Below, in pieces: positions 45,842-58,350 of a stretch of 64,000 nt of DNA. Source of the DNA: Ooceraea biroi (lineage: Eukaryota; Arthropoda; Insecta; Hymenoptera; Formicidae). The stretch is from assembly GCF_003672135.1 (NCBI RefSeq), contig NC_039518.1:1054001-1118000 (forward strand), in the 5' to 3' direction. Position numbers and translations under genes: made by a program. The number at the start of each line of letters is the position of its first letter. The stretch's first letter is position 1. A model generated the notes under the pieces. The model made no database searches, had not been told where the DNA came from, and was given only the letters and a program-made list of their open reading frames with translations.

Positions 45842-47486
45842 TATGTATGGGACGTTCCACGTTACCGGGCCACCGCTGCGTCCAAAAATTGCCGCAATGG
45901 AATGAGACGTGTGACGGCTCAAAATGTTCGTTAGGACAGCGCCTTTCAAAAGCCGTGTGGCCTTTTCAAAAAATCCAATATGGCGGTGCCAACATGGCGC
46001 TACCAATTTGCTGATATGGTCCCTGATCGTACGAAATGTTTGATCCACATGCCAAACTACCTGGAATGGCTCCGAAATCACTATTGGGGAGTTTTCAAGG
46101 CCGGTAAACATTAATCCGTACTTAAATTCTCGAAACTTGATATGGCGGATCTAATATGGCAATATAAAATATGTCAATCCACCGTTTAACTCAAAATAAG
46201 CCTTTTTCCACCGCGAAGATTACTCAAAATGCTTCTAATTCCTTATCTGGTGGTTCGTAAGGTCAATGAATATAATTATATACATATAAAACTGTTGAGG
46301 AAACTGCGCGATTTGAAAATTAAGTATAAAGAAATGCAGTATACTGTATAATGCACTATATCGTAACATATACACGCATATATTTAGACAGAGTTAAAAA
46401 AATTTTTTTTGTAAAGTTGACGTTTAGATTTAATAAACTTATCGCATTTTCAGATTATTTATATGCGGATATACGACAGCAAATTATCTGCAAGTGAAAA
46501 GTGAAGTAGTACCTATCGATACGAAAATAGATAAGCTCATTTGCTTAACTCGTCGGGCGAATTGTCCGCACCTGTGAAACTGAAACTCGAGCGTTGGCAC
46601 TTTATTGCGCATACGTACGGCCGTGCTTGTAAATTGCGTAAATGCGCGCAGTTTCGCGACGCGTTGGACAATATCGAGAGCGAGAAATTTTTCAGTCTCT
46701 CCATCGCCGTGTTTAAATATAGACGGATGGACACAATTACTTTAATTAAGTGAACACACTGAACAAGTATAAGAACCAATTAATTATTCACTCTTTCCGA
46801 TGATTAATTATATATTTCATGAATAATTGACTAATTCTTTTTATGTTAATACGCACGCTGGCATACATAATGCTTTACGTATGCTGCAGGCAAGAAAAAT
46901 TATAGCTTTTCACATTCGAATGGAATTACTTGAAAGAAAATTAAGAAATCTTTCGTCATAAAGTCAATTAATTTCCGCAAGATGGTAATGCTAGTTATTT
47001 GTGTTACTTTTATATATATATATAAAATCTTCAACGCGTCCTAGAAATCGCGTCGTAGACGCGAGCTCTCCTCATCCTACTAGTCTCTTGCCGATTTGAA
47101 ATGATTTTAGATCATTATAAAGCCGTAACGCGGAACGCTCGTTCTCTACCGAACGAGCCTTGTTCCGTATTCACGCATCGTTGAAAATGGCAAGTTTGCC
47201 GCAGATCTGTGACAGGTGTTATCGCGCGATTACCACAAGTGTGTTCTCTTTCTCTTGCCAGCGCGCTTCGCGCATCATCGCGTTTCTTTTGCACAGCGGC
47301 GACTATGACTCTTTAGTTTCGTCGTGAAATGCCGAGAAAGTGAACTCGGATTGATTCGGTAAAATAATTGTTACGGTTAGCCGAGAAGCGATTATAATGG
47401 CGTATGTATATTTGTCAAATTATCGCTGAGATAAACAGTGAATGAAAATTTTGAATCTACTTGAATAATAATAATGTAAATATATA
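45842..47486. other. Gene-free stretch
   Basis: No gene recognised. Repeated ATATGGCGG and CAATATGGC strings at 45975-46160 hint at an old repeat. A 70-codon ORF at 46541-46753 has no recognised domain. Confidence 0.35.
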
Positions 47487-47488
47487 TA

Positions 47489-48009
47489 TTGGGTTGGCCA
47501 AAAAGTAATTGCGTTTTTTTTAATATAAATAAAAGGCGAATTTTTCATGGAAACAAAAACTTATTAAACAATATATTGTCCATTTTGTTTGATTATCTTT
47601 GCCATTTTTCAGACAACTTCATGATTCCGCGCTCAAAAAAGTTCTTATCTTTTCAGCAAAAAACAATTCCAACAACGATTTGATATCCTCATCAGCAGTC
47701 AAGGTTTTACCATTCAAGGCGTTTTGCAAAGAACGAAACGAATGGTAATCTGATGGTGCCAGGTCTGGCGAATTGGTGGATGTGGTAACATCCCATCCAA
47801 GCTGCAACAATTTTCACGAGTGACCAAACTTGTACGTGGTCTAGCGTTATCATGGTGAAACACAACACCTTTGCGATTCACCAATTCTCGACGTTTCTGT
47901 TTGATGGCATCATTTAATTTATCCAGTTGACGACAGTATACGTCTGAATTAATGGTTTGATTCCTTGCAAGCAGCTCAAAATACACAATACCTTTTAAGT
48001 CCCACCAGA
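47489..48009 (-). pseudogene. mariner 3' part, cut by a gap
   Basis: The end TTGGGTTGGCCAAAAAGTAA after TA. Minus-strand coding includes WWDLKGIVYFELL, VVFHHDNARPRTS and SPDLAPSDYHSF, the C-terminal catalytic half of a mariner transposase, with at least two frameshifts. The N-terminal half is lost in the gap at 48010. What follows the gap is a different element, so the original 5' half may be missing. Confidence 0.85.
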
Positions 48010-48109
48010 NNNNNNNNNNNNNNNNNNNNNNNNNNNNNNNNNNNNNNNNNNNNNNNNNNNNNNNNNNNNNNNNNNNNNNNNNNNNNNNNNNNNNNNNNNN
48101 NNNNNNNNN
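48010..48109. other. Assembly gap (100 N)
   Basis: Second 100-N gap, joining a mariner fragment to a TTAA-family element. Both sides are high-copy repeats, a likely cause of the break. Confidence 0.99.
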
Positions 48110-48684
48110 TTTGATTTGAATATATCGCCTGTAGAGGTCGTCCTGGAGGCATCTTATTGTAAATTGGTGAGCATTCTCCTGCCTCCAAATTTCATCCAAA
48201 TTGAAAAATTGAAATATTTTCTTGTTATTTATGAATTCCCATCGTCGATGAACCTTTAATATTCATAAAAACATTAAGTTAAACAATTACTTTTGCATGA
48301 AAAAGTTCAACAACTTTGCCTAAAAATCGTACTTTTGTGTTCTAAGCTCCACCATTTTGGCACTTTTCAACTTTTTTCTTCTCTCTTTGGTTCATCGACG
48401 ATGGGAATTCATAAATAACGAGAACATATTTCAATTTTTCAGTTTAGACGAAATTCGGAGGCAGGAGAATGCTCAGCAATTTGCAACGCCGGCGACGCGG
48501 CTGCACTAAGATTTCTCCAGGACGACCTCTACAAGCGATATATTCAAACCAAAAAATAATTTTTTTATCTTTAAACATGTACCAATAAATGCATCAAAGT
48601 TTTATAATGATCCGCTGTATAGTTTCTCCAAAAACAATTCGTAAAATATACCTTATTTTCAGCGTTCTAAAGCAGGCTCCCCCC
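48110..48684. mobile_element. TTAA-family element, left end lost in gap
   Basis: Right end CTAAAGCAGGCTCCCCCC with TTAA at 48685-48688. Contains one hairpin unit of the 437-bp type. Confidence 0.82.
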
Positions 48685-48688
48685 TTAA

Positions 48689-49049
48689 TAATCTGCGCTA
48701 TCTGTACTTGGATATCCCGTTGCAGGCATAAAATTATAATATAATTACAATGTTATTGCGCATTTTTAATATCGTAAGTTACACACATGCTTCGTCTGTT
48801 CAAAATAAATTTTCTGACCACGTTTAATCTAGTGCATTCAACAAAGTTTTCTCTTAAAAAGAATGCTAAAGTAAACAAAATGTAATCACGTCTTACACAT
48901 TTTAAATACTCGATGATGAGTATTGAATCGAACATTAAATTAATCAAGAATATTCCGCAGATGATAAAAATACTGTCGTGAAATTACGACTAAGAGTACA
49001 CTCGTGAATTTCGATCTATTCTCAGCAGATTTGCATTTAGCACGAGCGA
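48689..49049. other. Spacer between two TTAA elements
   Basis: AT-rich, nothing recognised. Confidence 0.4.
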
Positions 49050-49664
49050 AAAGATTTCTCCAGGACGACCTCTACGAGCGATATATTCAATCAAAAAATA
49101 ATTTTTTTTATCTTTAAACATGTACCAATAAATGCATTGTAAATTGGTGAGCATTCTCCTGCCTCCAAATTTCATCCAAACTGAAAATTGAAATATTTTC
49201 TCGTTATTTATGAATTCCCATCGTCGATGAACCTTTAATATTCATAAAAACATTAAGTTAAACAATTATTTTTGCATGAAAAAGTTCAACAACTTTGCCT
49301 AAAAATCGTACTTTTGTGTTCTAAGCTCCACCATTTTGGCACTTTTCAACTTTTTTCTTCTCTCTTTGGTTCATCGACGATGGGAATTCATAAATAACGA
49401 GAACATATTTCAATTTTTCAGTTTAGACGAAATTCGGAGGCAGGAGAATGCTCAGCAATTTGCAACGCCGGCGACGCGGCTGCACTAAGATTTCTCCAGG
49501 ACGACCTCTACAAGCGATATATTCAAATAAAAAAATAATTTTGTTTATCTTTAAACATGTATTAATAAATGCATCAAAGTTTTATAATGATCCGCTGTAT
49601 AGTTTCTCCAAAAACAATTCGTAAAATATACCTTATTTTCAGCGTTCTAAAGCAGGCTCCCCCC
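49050..49664. mobile_element. TTAA-family element, left end truncated
   Basis: Begins abruptly inside the unit at AGATTTCTCCAGGACGACC, holds a full 437-bp type hairpin, and ends CTAAAGCAGGCTCCCCCC with TTAA (49665-49668). Confidence 0.8.
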
Positions 49665-49668
49665 TTAA

Positions 49669-50183
49669 TGCAATAATACGATTGCCTATAATGCTAAACA
49701 CGTGTGGAAGGTCGACCGTTTTCGGCGTGTGCATTTGCGCGATGTCTTGCTGGAAAGTTTGCAAGGGCGGACATGCAACCATATCAAATTGACGAGTTTG
49801 AGGCATCGAGGAAGGACGGTGGCCACGACGAGGTCGTCCGCGTCGTGTTTTGCCCGTTATTTTTAGCGCGACGTTGGATAAGAGAGACTGAGAGAGACAG
49901 AGACGGAAAGAGGGAGAGATGGAAAAGAAGGAGAGAGAGAGCGTTTTTACCCTGGATTATTATTACCATCCCAGCCATCAGAGCGAAGGCGGGTGAAGGA
50001 TAAGTAAAAAGGAATTAAATCGATGGGCCGAGGTGTCGAGTAATTCGACGAGTGGAGCTGGAGGTGAGCAACGCTGGTGAACAAAAGACGGCAATGCAAA
50101 TTGAGGAAAAGAAGAACAAAAGGGACAAAACAGACAACGAAGAGACAAAATAGCTCTATTCCTGCCCTAGGAACAAATATCCT
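49669..50183. other. Gene-free stretch
   Basis: A 99-codon ORF at 49704-50003 starts from GTG, is rich in Arg/Glu from a GAGA-type tract, and has no recognised domain. It is not called as a gene. Confidence 0.35.
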
Positions 50184-50187
50184 TTAA

Positions 50188-50618
50188 GGGGATGCTGGAG
50201 TGACTAGGGAATTTTTTCGCGATGGTGCTGCCATTTGCACAAAAAAATGCTTTTTATAAAAATTTCGCAATTTGCACGCACAAAATTGCGGTTGTTTACA
50301 ATCGGGATAAAATGAAGGAATATAATGAAGCTTTCCGAAGGGGCTTTAGAAGTGTAATAAAAAAGAATAGTATAAATGAAAATCTTGCATGTATGTATAA
50401 GTATGTACAAGATTTTCATTTATACTATTCTTTTTTATTACACTTCTAAAGCCCCTTCGGAAAGCTTCATTATATTCCTTCATTTTATCCCGATTGTAAA
50501 CAACCGCAATTTTGTGCGTGCAAATTGCGAAATTTTTATAAAAAGCATTTCAACTGTAACTTTTGTATATGTGTGTGTGCAATTGGCAACACTTTTCACT
50601 AGTCACTCCAGGATCACC
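50188..50618. mobile_element. TTAA-flanked foldback element, single hairpin
   Basis: 431 bp, TTAA at 50184-50187 and 50619-50622, ends GGGGATGCTGGAGTGACTAG and inverse of GGTGATCCTGGAGTGACTAG. The arms pair over about 190 bp around TGTATGTATAAGTATGTACA. The terminus GGRGATGCTGGAGT matches the twelve-repeat element at 24858-27100 although the interiors differ. Confidence 0.8.
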
Positions 50619-50978
50619 TTAAGGACAATTGCGAAAATTACGAAGAACGAAATACTGAAACCCCGATATACCGCAAGCACGCAATTCCAAGGTAAAATTA
50701 GAATCTGAGAGAGAGAAAGGGGGGGGGGAGAGAGAGTCGTCTATTATGAATCTTTCACTAACATAATCGCGCGGTTAATAAACGCTTTATCAAAGGCGAT
50801 AATACGGATGATAACGGTATGTAGGTCAGTTTGATACAAGTGACCTGATTTCCGGCTGGCACCAATGTTACAGATCCACCGCATGCGTATCGCCGACGTC
50901 GACGCCGGCGTGTTACGCGCGTCTTTCTCTCTCTCTCTCCCTCTTCTCTCCTTTCTCGGTTCTTTCTAATAAATAATA

Positions 50979-51187
50979 TCGGGTCAGTTGAAAAGTTCGA
51001 TTTTTGTGATGAAAGTTTACTTTATTGCATTTAGTAGAAACAAATTTATCAGCTGTGATCGCTTTAAGTGATCGTCATCGCGTTGTCCATGATTATCACA
51101 GATTATCAAGATCGAGATTATCAACATTGTTGTCTGTATCATTACATGTATGTGGCGTCAGCTATTGAAAATCGAACTTTTTGACCG
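50979..51187. mobile_element. mariner-like MITE remnant
   Basis: Ends CGGGTCAGTTGAAAAGTTCG and inverse CGGTCAAAAAGTTCGATTTT, a mariner-type terminus of short length. Its right end is interrupted by the next foldback element. Confidence 0.5.
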
Positions 51188-51608
51188 ACAAGGGAACTAA
51201 TACAACTGTCCCTCACCGATTTTGATGGGCTTTGGATATGTTGTAGAGCATCGAAAAATATTAGACCCCTATTTTTTTAGCTGCGTATCTCAACGTTTAG
51301 GGGTTGAAACAGCCCCTCGAAGATAGGGGTAAATTAAAAAATTTGACATTTTCGAAAAATGTGGATACACCGTTGTAAAGAGTATAAAATACTATAAAAC
51401 TTTTGTATAAAACATTTTTTCATATATCTTATATTGTCAAAGATATTCGCTAAAAATGAAAAAATTCATTATCTTCGAGGGGCTGTTTCAACCCCTAAAC
51501 GTTGAGATACGCAGCTAAAAAAAATAGGGGTCTAATATTTTTCGATGCTCTACAACATGTCCAAAGCCCATCAAAATCGGTGAGGGACAGTTGCGTTAGT
51601 TGCCTTGT
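51188..51608. mobile_element. Foldback element with ACAAGG ends
   Basis: About 420 bp. The arms AACTGTCCCTCACCGATTTT, GAGCATCGAAAAATATTAGA and CAACGTTTAGGGGTTGAAAC pair with the right half. No coding. It lies exactly inside the end of the mariner-like remnant. The superfamily is not identified. Confidence 0.6.
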
Positions 51609-51654
51609 GAGTCAATATATATAAACATAAGTGCACATGTATCGATGTATTATA

Positions 51655-52414
51655 CAGGGTGGGGCAATAACTATTACCACCTTAAATATCTTCTAATTTA
51701 TAAGGTCCAGAGAAAATAAATAGGATTTTAAATGTTCGACGCGAAGGCTGAGTGCGATTAGGATATCGTTCAGCGTATAAATTTTGCGCTCTCACTGAAT
51801 GTTTTTGACATTCTCCATAAATGAGATCATTCTCCATCATGTCGACTTGTTCTTCAAATGAATACATCTTGCACGATTGACTTATCTATCGATATTACTT
51901 TTTATGTTTATCTTATCCTGTGAACTTATTAAGATGGCCTTCAAAGGGTCTTTGTTTTCATTGAAATAAGTTTACGTCACTATTTATTTTCATCGATGTA
52001 TCCGTTTGAAGAACAAGTTGATCCTCATTTATGAGGAATGTCAAAATCAAAACATTCCGACAAAACATACTAATAAAGCGTCATTTCGTACATCTTTTAA
52101 ACGTAAATTTCATTTAATATAAAAATGTATTTTTTATCGTTTTCATTTACATTTAATCTTGTTCAATAATTTTGTGTCATGAGTTCCGTACTTGTTTTAA
52201 GCTCCTCTATAAAATTATGGAAAAAAAACATACCGAACCTATTAAAAAAAATGAAGGTGACCTTGATATCTTCGAAGCGCCTCCACCAGGACAAAAATTA
52301 TTATCGCCATATGCTAGCCCCCTTCGTACCGTATAATTTTGATTACATAAATTTTCCTCTGGACCTTATAAATTCGAAGATATTTAAGGTGGTAATAGTT
52401 ATTGCCCCACCCTG
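51655..52414. mobile_element. TA-flanked element with divergent DUF4817-like N-termini
   Basis: 760 bp, ends CAGGGTGGGGCAATAACTAT and inverse, TA on both sides. A minus-strand frame from 51867 reads MYSFEEQVDMMENDLIYGEC then LYAERYPNRTQPSRRTFKI, resembling the DUF4817 helix-turn-helix found at the start of arthropod transposon proteins. A second, decayed copy (MYPFEEQVD then a stop) reads rightward from about 51996. The two 5' ends point away from each other, so the element is a head-to-head inverted derivative without a catalytic domain. Confidence 0.65.
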
Positions 52415-52416
52415 TA

Positions 52417-52932
52417 TATGTGCGCTGAACGCTATTTCGTTGACAGTAAATCTAGCTGATGCGTATACGTGTTTGCCAGGATCTATACGTATTTGGTATA
52501 CCCATAAAGGCCGGTAAAGATCAGTAGGTAGCTCCCGCTTGTCGCCGAACACTGTCGCCGCAGGCGATATTCTCCAGAGAAAACTCGAAAGCATTTTTCT
52601 TTCGGGATCTTTCACCTGGATTTATCTGGCGAGTTATTGGCAAAGAGCAGGACGAATCGCTCGAAGACGTCTATATATTGTCGTCGCATATTTTAAACTT
52701 TTAAAGTAACCGCGTTATCCGGCCGATTTTCTATACTTCCGAATTTTCTCCGAATCGCCTAAAAGTGCCGCTCCGGATTACTTCCTGCTGCAAGCGCAGC
52801 ATGCATTCGGGAAGAAATTCGTTCTTGTGCTTCTGTTCTACGCGAGGACTGCATAAATCATACGGCGTTGATTATGATGCGCGGGACGCGCGCATTACGA
52901 AAGTTCAGGTTCGTCATCCTCTCACGAGGCGC
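52417..52932. other. Gene-free stretch
   Basis: Unique-looking DNA, no gene recognised. Confidence 0.4.
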
Positions 52933-52936
52933 TTAA

Positions 52937-55395
52937 GGCGGGAGCCTGCTTTAGAACGTTGAAAATAAGGTTTAATTTTACGAATTTTTTTGGAGAAACT
53001 ATACAGCGGATCATTATAAAACTTTGATGCATTTATTAGTACATGTTTAAAGATAAAAAAATTATTTTTTGATTTGAATATATCGCCTGTAGAGGTCGTC
53101 CTGGAGGCATCTTAGTGCAGCCGGCATTGTAAATTGGTGAGCACTCTCCTGCCTCCAAATTTCATCCAAACTGAAAAATTGAAATATTTTCTCGTTATTT
53201 ATAAATTCCCATCGTCGATGAACCTTTAATATTCATAAAAACATTAAGTTAAACAATTATTTTTGCATGAAAAAGTTCAAAAACTTTGCCTAAAAATCGT
53301 ACTTTTGTGTTCTAAGCTCCACCATTTTGGCACTTTTCAACTTTTTTCTTCTCTCTTTGGTTCATCGACGATGGGAATTCATAAATAACGAGAACATATT
53401 TCAATTTTTCAGTTTAGACGAAATTTGGAGGCAGGAGAATGCTCACCAATTTGCAATGCCGGTGACGCGGCTGCACTAAGATTTCTCCAGGACGACCTCT
53501 ACAAGCGATATATTCAAACCAAAAAATAATTTTTTTTATTTTAAACATGTACTAATAAATGCATTGTAAATTGGTGAGCATTCTCCTGCCTCCAAATTTC
53601 ATCCAAACTGAAAAATTGAAATATTTTCTCGTTATTTATGAATTCCCATCGTCGATGAACCTTTAATATTCATAAAAACATTAAGTTAAACAATTATTTT
53701 TGCATGAAAAAGTTCAAAAACTTTGCCTAAAAATCGTACTTTTGTGTTCTAAGCTCCACCATTTTGGCACTTTTCAACTTTTTTCTTCTCTCTTTGGTTC
53801 ATCGACGATGAGAATTCATAAATAACGAGAACATATTTCAATTTTTCAGTTTAGACGAAATTTGGAGGCAGGAGAATGCTCACCAATTTGCAATGCCGGT
53901 GACGCGGCTGCACTAAGATTTCTCCAGGACGACCTCTACAAGCGATATATTCAAACCAAAAAATAATTTTTTTTATCTTTAAACATGTACTAATAAATGC
54001 ATTGTAAATTGGTGAGCATTCTCCTGCCTCCAAATTTCATCCAAACTGAAAAATTGAAATATTTTCTCGTTATTTATGAATTCCCATCGTCGATGAACCT
54101 TTAATATTCATAAAAACATTAAGTTAAACAATTATTTTTGCATGAAAAAGTTCAACAACTTTGCCTAAAAATCGTACTTTTGTGTTCTAAGCTCCACCAT
54201 TTTGGCACTTTTCAACTTTTTTCTTCTCTCTTTGGTTCATCGACGATGAGAATTCATAAATAACGAGAACATATTTCAATTTTTCAGTTTAGACGAAATT
54301 TGGAGGCAGGAGAATGCTCACCAATTTGCAATGCCGGTGACGCGGCTGCACTAAGATTTCTCCAGGACGACCTCTACAGCGATATATTCAAACCAAAAAA
54401 TAATTTTTTTTATTTTTAAACATGTACTAATAAATGCATTGTAAATTGGTGAGCACTCTCCTGCCTCCAAATTTCATCTAAACTGAAAAATTGAAATATT
54501 TCTCGTTATTTATGAATTCCCATCGTCGATGAACCTTTAATATTCATAAAAACATTAAGTTAAACAATTATTTTTGCATGAAAAAGTTCAACAACTTTGC
54601 CTAAAAATCGTACTTTTGTGTTCTAAGCTCCACCATTTTGGCACTTTTCAACTTTTTTCTTCTCTCTTTGGTTCATCGACGATGAGAATTCATAAATAAC
54701 GAGAACATATTTCAATTTTTCAGTTTAGACGAAATTTGGAGGCAGGAGAATGCTCACCAATTTGCAATGCCGGTGACGCGGCTGCACTAAGATTTCTCCA
54801 GGACGACCTCTACAAGCGATGTATTCAAACCAAAAAATAATTTTTTTTATCTTTAAACATGTACTAATAAATGCATTGTAAATTGGTGAGCACTCTCCTG
54901 CCTCCAAATTTCATCCAAACTGAAAAATTGAAATATTTTCTCGTTATTTATGAATTCCCATCGTCGATGAACCTTTAATATTCATAAAAACATTAAGTTA
55001 AACAATTATTTTTGCATGAAAAAGTTCAACAACTTTGCCTAAAAATCGTACTTTTGTGTTCTAAGCTCCACCATTTTGACACTTTTCAACTTTTTTCTTC
55101 TCTCTTTGGTTCATCGACGATGGGAATTCATAAATAACGAGAACATATTTCAATTTTTCAGTTTAGACGAAATTTGGAGGCAGGAGAATGCTCAGCAATT
55201 TACAATGCCGGCTGCACTAAGATTTCTCCAGGACGACCTCTACAAGCGATATATTCAAATCAAAAAATAATTTTTTTATCTTTAAACATGTACTAATAAA
55301 TGCATAAAAGTTTTATAATGATTTGCTGTATAGTTTCTCCAAAAACAATTCGTAAAATATACCTTATTTTCAGCGTTCTAAAGCAGGCTCCCCCC
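52937..55395. mobile_element. TTAA-family element with five tandem 437-bp hairpin units
   Basis: Ends GGCGGGAGCCTGCTTTAGAA (one G changed to C) and CTAAAGCAGGCTCCCCCC, TTAA at 52933-52936 and 55396-55399. The unit junction GCATTGTAAATTGG recurs at 53124, 53561, 53999, 54435 and 54872 (436-438 bp). The last unit keeps a 64-codon open frame (55076-55270) ending DEIWRQENAQQF...LQDDLYKRYIQIKK, best read as a relic of unknown origin. Confidence 0.9.
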
Positions 55396-55399
55396 TTAA

Positions 55400-56562
55400 T
55401 ACACTTATTACGACATCAATTTGGTAATTCGCGCGGTAGTAAATACGTGCTGCACGCTTATGTGGCACGATACCGTGCACATTGCGAATACAATGTTTGC
55501 TCTGCGCGATAAGGCAATCGCGCGCGCAAGTTTCCGTGCTCTGGCCGGAAGAGGTTTTGAGAGGCATCGATGATAACTAAGCGACGCCTATGATAACGCG
55601 CATTCGTAATGTTAGATACATGCGATAAACGCGAAGACGTAACGTTGGCTGGAGAGCGGTAACGGATACGCAAAAGTGGAAAGCATAAAAATATTACGCC
55701 CGTCTTGTTTGTATGATGTTACATGAATAGAGTCGATATCGACACGCGTCGTTGGATTTAAAATAAAAATTTCTAAAATCACAATGTAAAAAATCAAAAT
55801 TTATAATGTCGCAATATCTATTTTTATTCGATAAAATAAGCTTGACTGCGATATAAATATTCCGCGGAAGATGCAGATTAGAATACACGAATCGAAAAGC
55901 TGATCGATTACAAAGAACACGAGACAAAACGCATTCAAAATGCATGCATCTCGCCGCAAGTACGGCGCGCGCAACGCAATTTGTCGCAAAAATGCAAAAG
56001 AAACCAAGCGTCTCGATGTTCCGCATGTATTTTCTTTTCCACTCTTCTCGAAGAAAACAAATCGAAATTAACGTCGCGTTCGTTAAGGCAGTTTCCGTGT
56101 TCGCGCGCTACCCGCGAGCGCGCGCGCCGTCCACGTTGTTGCGACGCGTTGTTTTCGCCTCGCGCGTAGCGAAGCGCGGCTCGCCAGCCGGCATGAATTA
56201 ATTCGCTTGACCCATTTACCCGATGCACTTGGACCACCTTGTACCGCCGTCGCTCGCGTGGGGTCCCCTCCTCCCCATGTGCATGTTACGTACTCGAGCG
56301 TTGGCACATTTATACGGGCGAAATTGGCGCGTGCGCGAACGCGCACACACGCATATAGATCTCGACGTAGTGTTTTATTCCGAGCTACACGACGTGAAGA
56401 CTAGGACTACGATGAGCATGACGATGAAAGAGGGTTGTTGTGTTGCCTGCCGCAGACTGAGGAGACAGACAACGTGGCACGCGCAATTTGATACCGAAAT
56501 ATCGGACTTGCCGAAACATGTCTATTTTTTCGACCGTTTGTTTAGTTTTTAATAAACGAATA
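55400..56562. other. Gene-free stretch
   Basis: Unique-looking, GC-richer at 56080-56400. ORFs of 60-110 codons on both strands lack domains. Confidence 0.4.
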
Positions 56563-56564
56563 TA

Positions 56565-57150
56565 CAGGGTGGCCCATTTTAATTTATACAGTCGATTTTT
56601 TAAAAAACTAAAAGAGATACGAAAAAATGTTTCAGACAGACATGTCACGATTTCGAGGGGGACATAAGATGATACCATTGGTTTGACCTTGAATAGTCGT
56701 TTGAAGGTCACGCGAAGATCACCTTCAATTTCTTAAATTGAAACCCCAACTTTTTATTGCAGATTCTTATTCTCCATCGAAAAGTAAGTAACTTTTGTCT
56801 GAAACATTTTTCCGAAAAATGTCATCTTATGTCCTTAAAATGTCCTCAAAACTCATCTTGAAGATCATTTAAGGACATAAGATGACATTTTTCGGAAAAA
56901 TGTTTCAGACAAAAGTTACTTACTTTTCGATGGAGAATAAGAATCTGCAATAAAAAGTTGGGGTTTCAATTTAAGAAATTGAAGGTGATCTTCGCGTGAC
57001 CTTCAAACGACTATTCAAGGTCAAACCACCATTGGTACCATATCATCTTATGTCCCCCTCGAAATCGTGACATGTCTGTCTGAAACATTTTTTCGTATCT
57101 CTTTTAGTTTTTTAAAAAATCGACTGTATAAATTAAAATGGGCCACCCTG
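56565..57150. mobile_element. Foldback MITE, CAGGGTGGCCC family, copy 3
   Basis: Same family as 9124-9702 and 45264-45839; 586 bp, TA-flanked. It has a short local duplication (CCACCATTGGTACCATATCA) in the right arm. Confidence 0.88.
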
Positions 57151-57177
57151 TATACATATGCTCGCGTAGAAATTTCA

Positions 57178-57360
57178 AAACGGTCCAATACTGGGACTGT
57201 ATCGTTTGCCATCGTGGCAGTATTGTGCCAGTACAGATTCGACACAGGAGTGTAACGCCATGCCGTACTTAATTGCCAGTACTGATCCGACACTGGCAAT
57301 AATATACGGACCAGTATTGGGTAAATAACTGCACCAGCATTGGGCATAGAAGTGGACCAA
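57178..57360. repeat. Dispersed repeat with CCAGTATTGG motifs, copy 1
   Basis: Contains GCAGTATTGTGCCAGTACAG, GAGTGTAACGCC and several CCAGTACTG/CCAGTATTGG strings. A clear relative is at 58110-58350. Probably a MITE; ends not fixed. Confidence 0.5.
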
Positions 57361-57366
57361 TTAATG

Positions 57367-57403
<37 letters not shown>

Positions 57404-57828
57404 GTATTTTGTACTATTTGTATTTGTGACTTAAATATTATAAACAAAGACTAATGCAAACAACATTAGTAAAATCATTTTGTAAATGTCGCGTGAATTA
57501 ATATCGCGTTTAAAAGAAAAAGATGTTAAATCGGTTTTCCGGATGGTTATTTATACGTGATAACGCAAATGTTTCTAGCGAGAACGTCACGCCTGATCTG
57601 GCCATCTATCGGTCGCTGGTGAATCAATATATTGTTATAATCCTACTCTAAAAAAGCCGTGTTAACTTCGTGAAGTTCTTTTTTATCGAATATTGAAGCC
57701 TCCTTTCCGCGACGAATTTCGTGTGACTTGAACTTCGTGTTGCGAATGTCAGAATGTCATAGTGGCTGTCAGTGCGGTTATATTGACAATTGTATTTATT
57801 ATATTTTTTTTATTTCTGATTTTATTTA

Positions 57829-57898
57829 TAGCGCGCGTAGCGCGCGCCTGTGTTGCTAGTTATATATTATCGGCAATGTACGTAGTCCAATGACTGTT
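57829..57898 (+). repeat. 70-bp direct repeat, copy 1
   Basis: Begins with the palindromic GCGCGCGTAGCGCGCGC and continues TGTGTTGCTAGTTATATATT. Repeated 227 bp downstream at 58056-58125 with a few changes. Confidence 0.85.
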
Positions 57899-58055
57899 GT
57901 GTTAAGTTATTCTAAATCAGTTTTTTGTTACGAATTTTGTTATTACCGAGTCCTCAGATAATCTGCCCTGGGCTATGCTCCTCGAAAAGAATCCTCCAAC
58001 ATCATCTTTAAAAAAAATGCACACTTCGCCATTCAGTGAATATTGAAAAATAAAA

Positions 58056-58125
58056 TAGCGCGCGTAGCGCGCGCCTGTGTTGCTAGTTATATATTATCGG
58101 CAATGTATGTAGTCGAATGCTGGGT
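58056..58125 (+). repeat. 70-bp direct repeat, copy 2
   Basis: Matches 57829-57898, leading straight into the second CCAGTATTGG repeat. Confidence 0.85.
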
Positions 58126-58350
58126 CTGTGTCGGTTGCCGAAGCATGGCCTGTCTCGCACCAGTGCTGGTCCATGTCTGTATTTTATAATGGCCCGTCGC
58201 ATGGCCCGGTTTTTAACAAGTACTGGGACAAGACTGTCTGCCAACTCTTTGCAGTACTGGCCGCCAGTATTGTGCCAGTACAGATCCGACACTGGAGTGT
58301 AACGCCGCTGCCGTACTCTGGGCTGCCAATACTAGGCCAATGTTGGGCCA
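58110..58350. repeat. Dispersed repeat with CCAGTATTGG motifs, copy 2
   Basis: Shares CCAGTATTGTGCCAGTACAG, TCCGACACTGGAGTGTAACG and CCAATACTAGGCCAATGTTG with copy 1 at 57178-57360. Confidence 0.5.

Noticed and set aside
49704..50003. 99-codon ORF as a host gene
   Set aside because: Starts with GTG, C-terminal half is a translated GAGA-type tract, no domain recognised.
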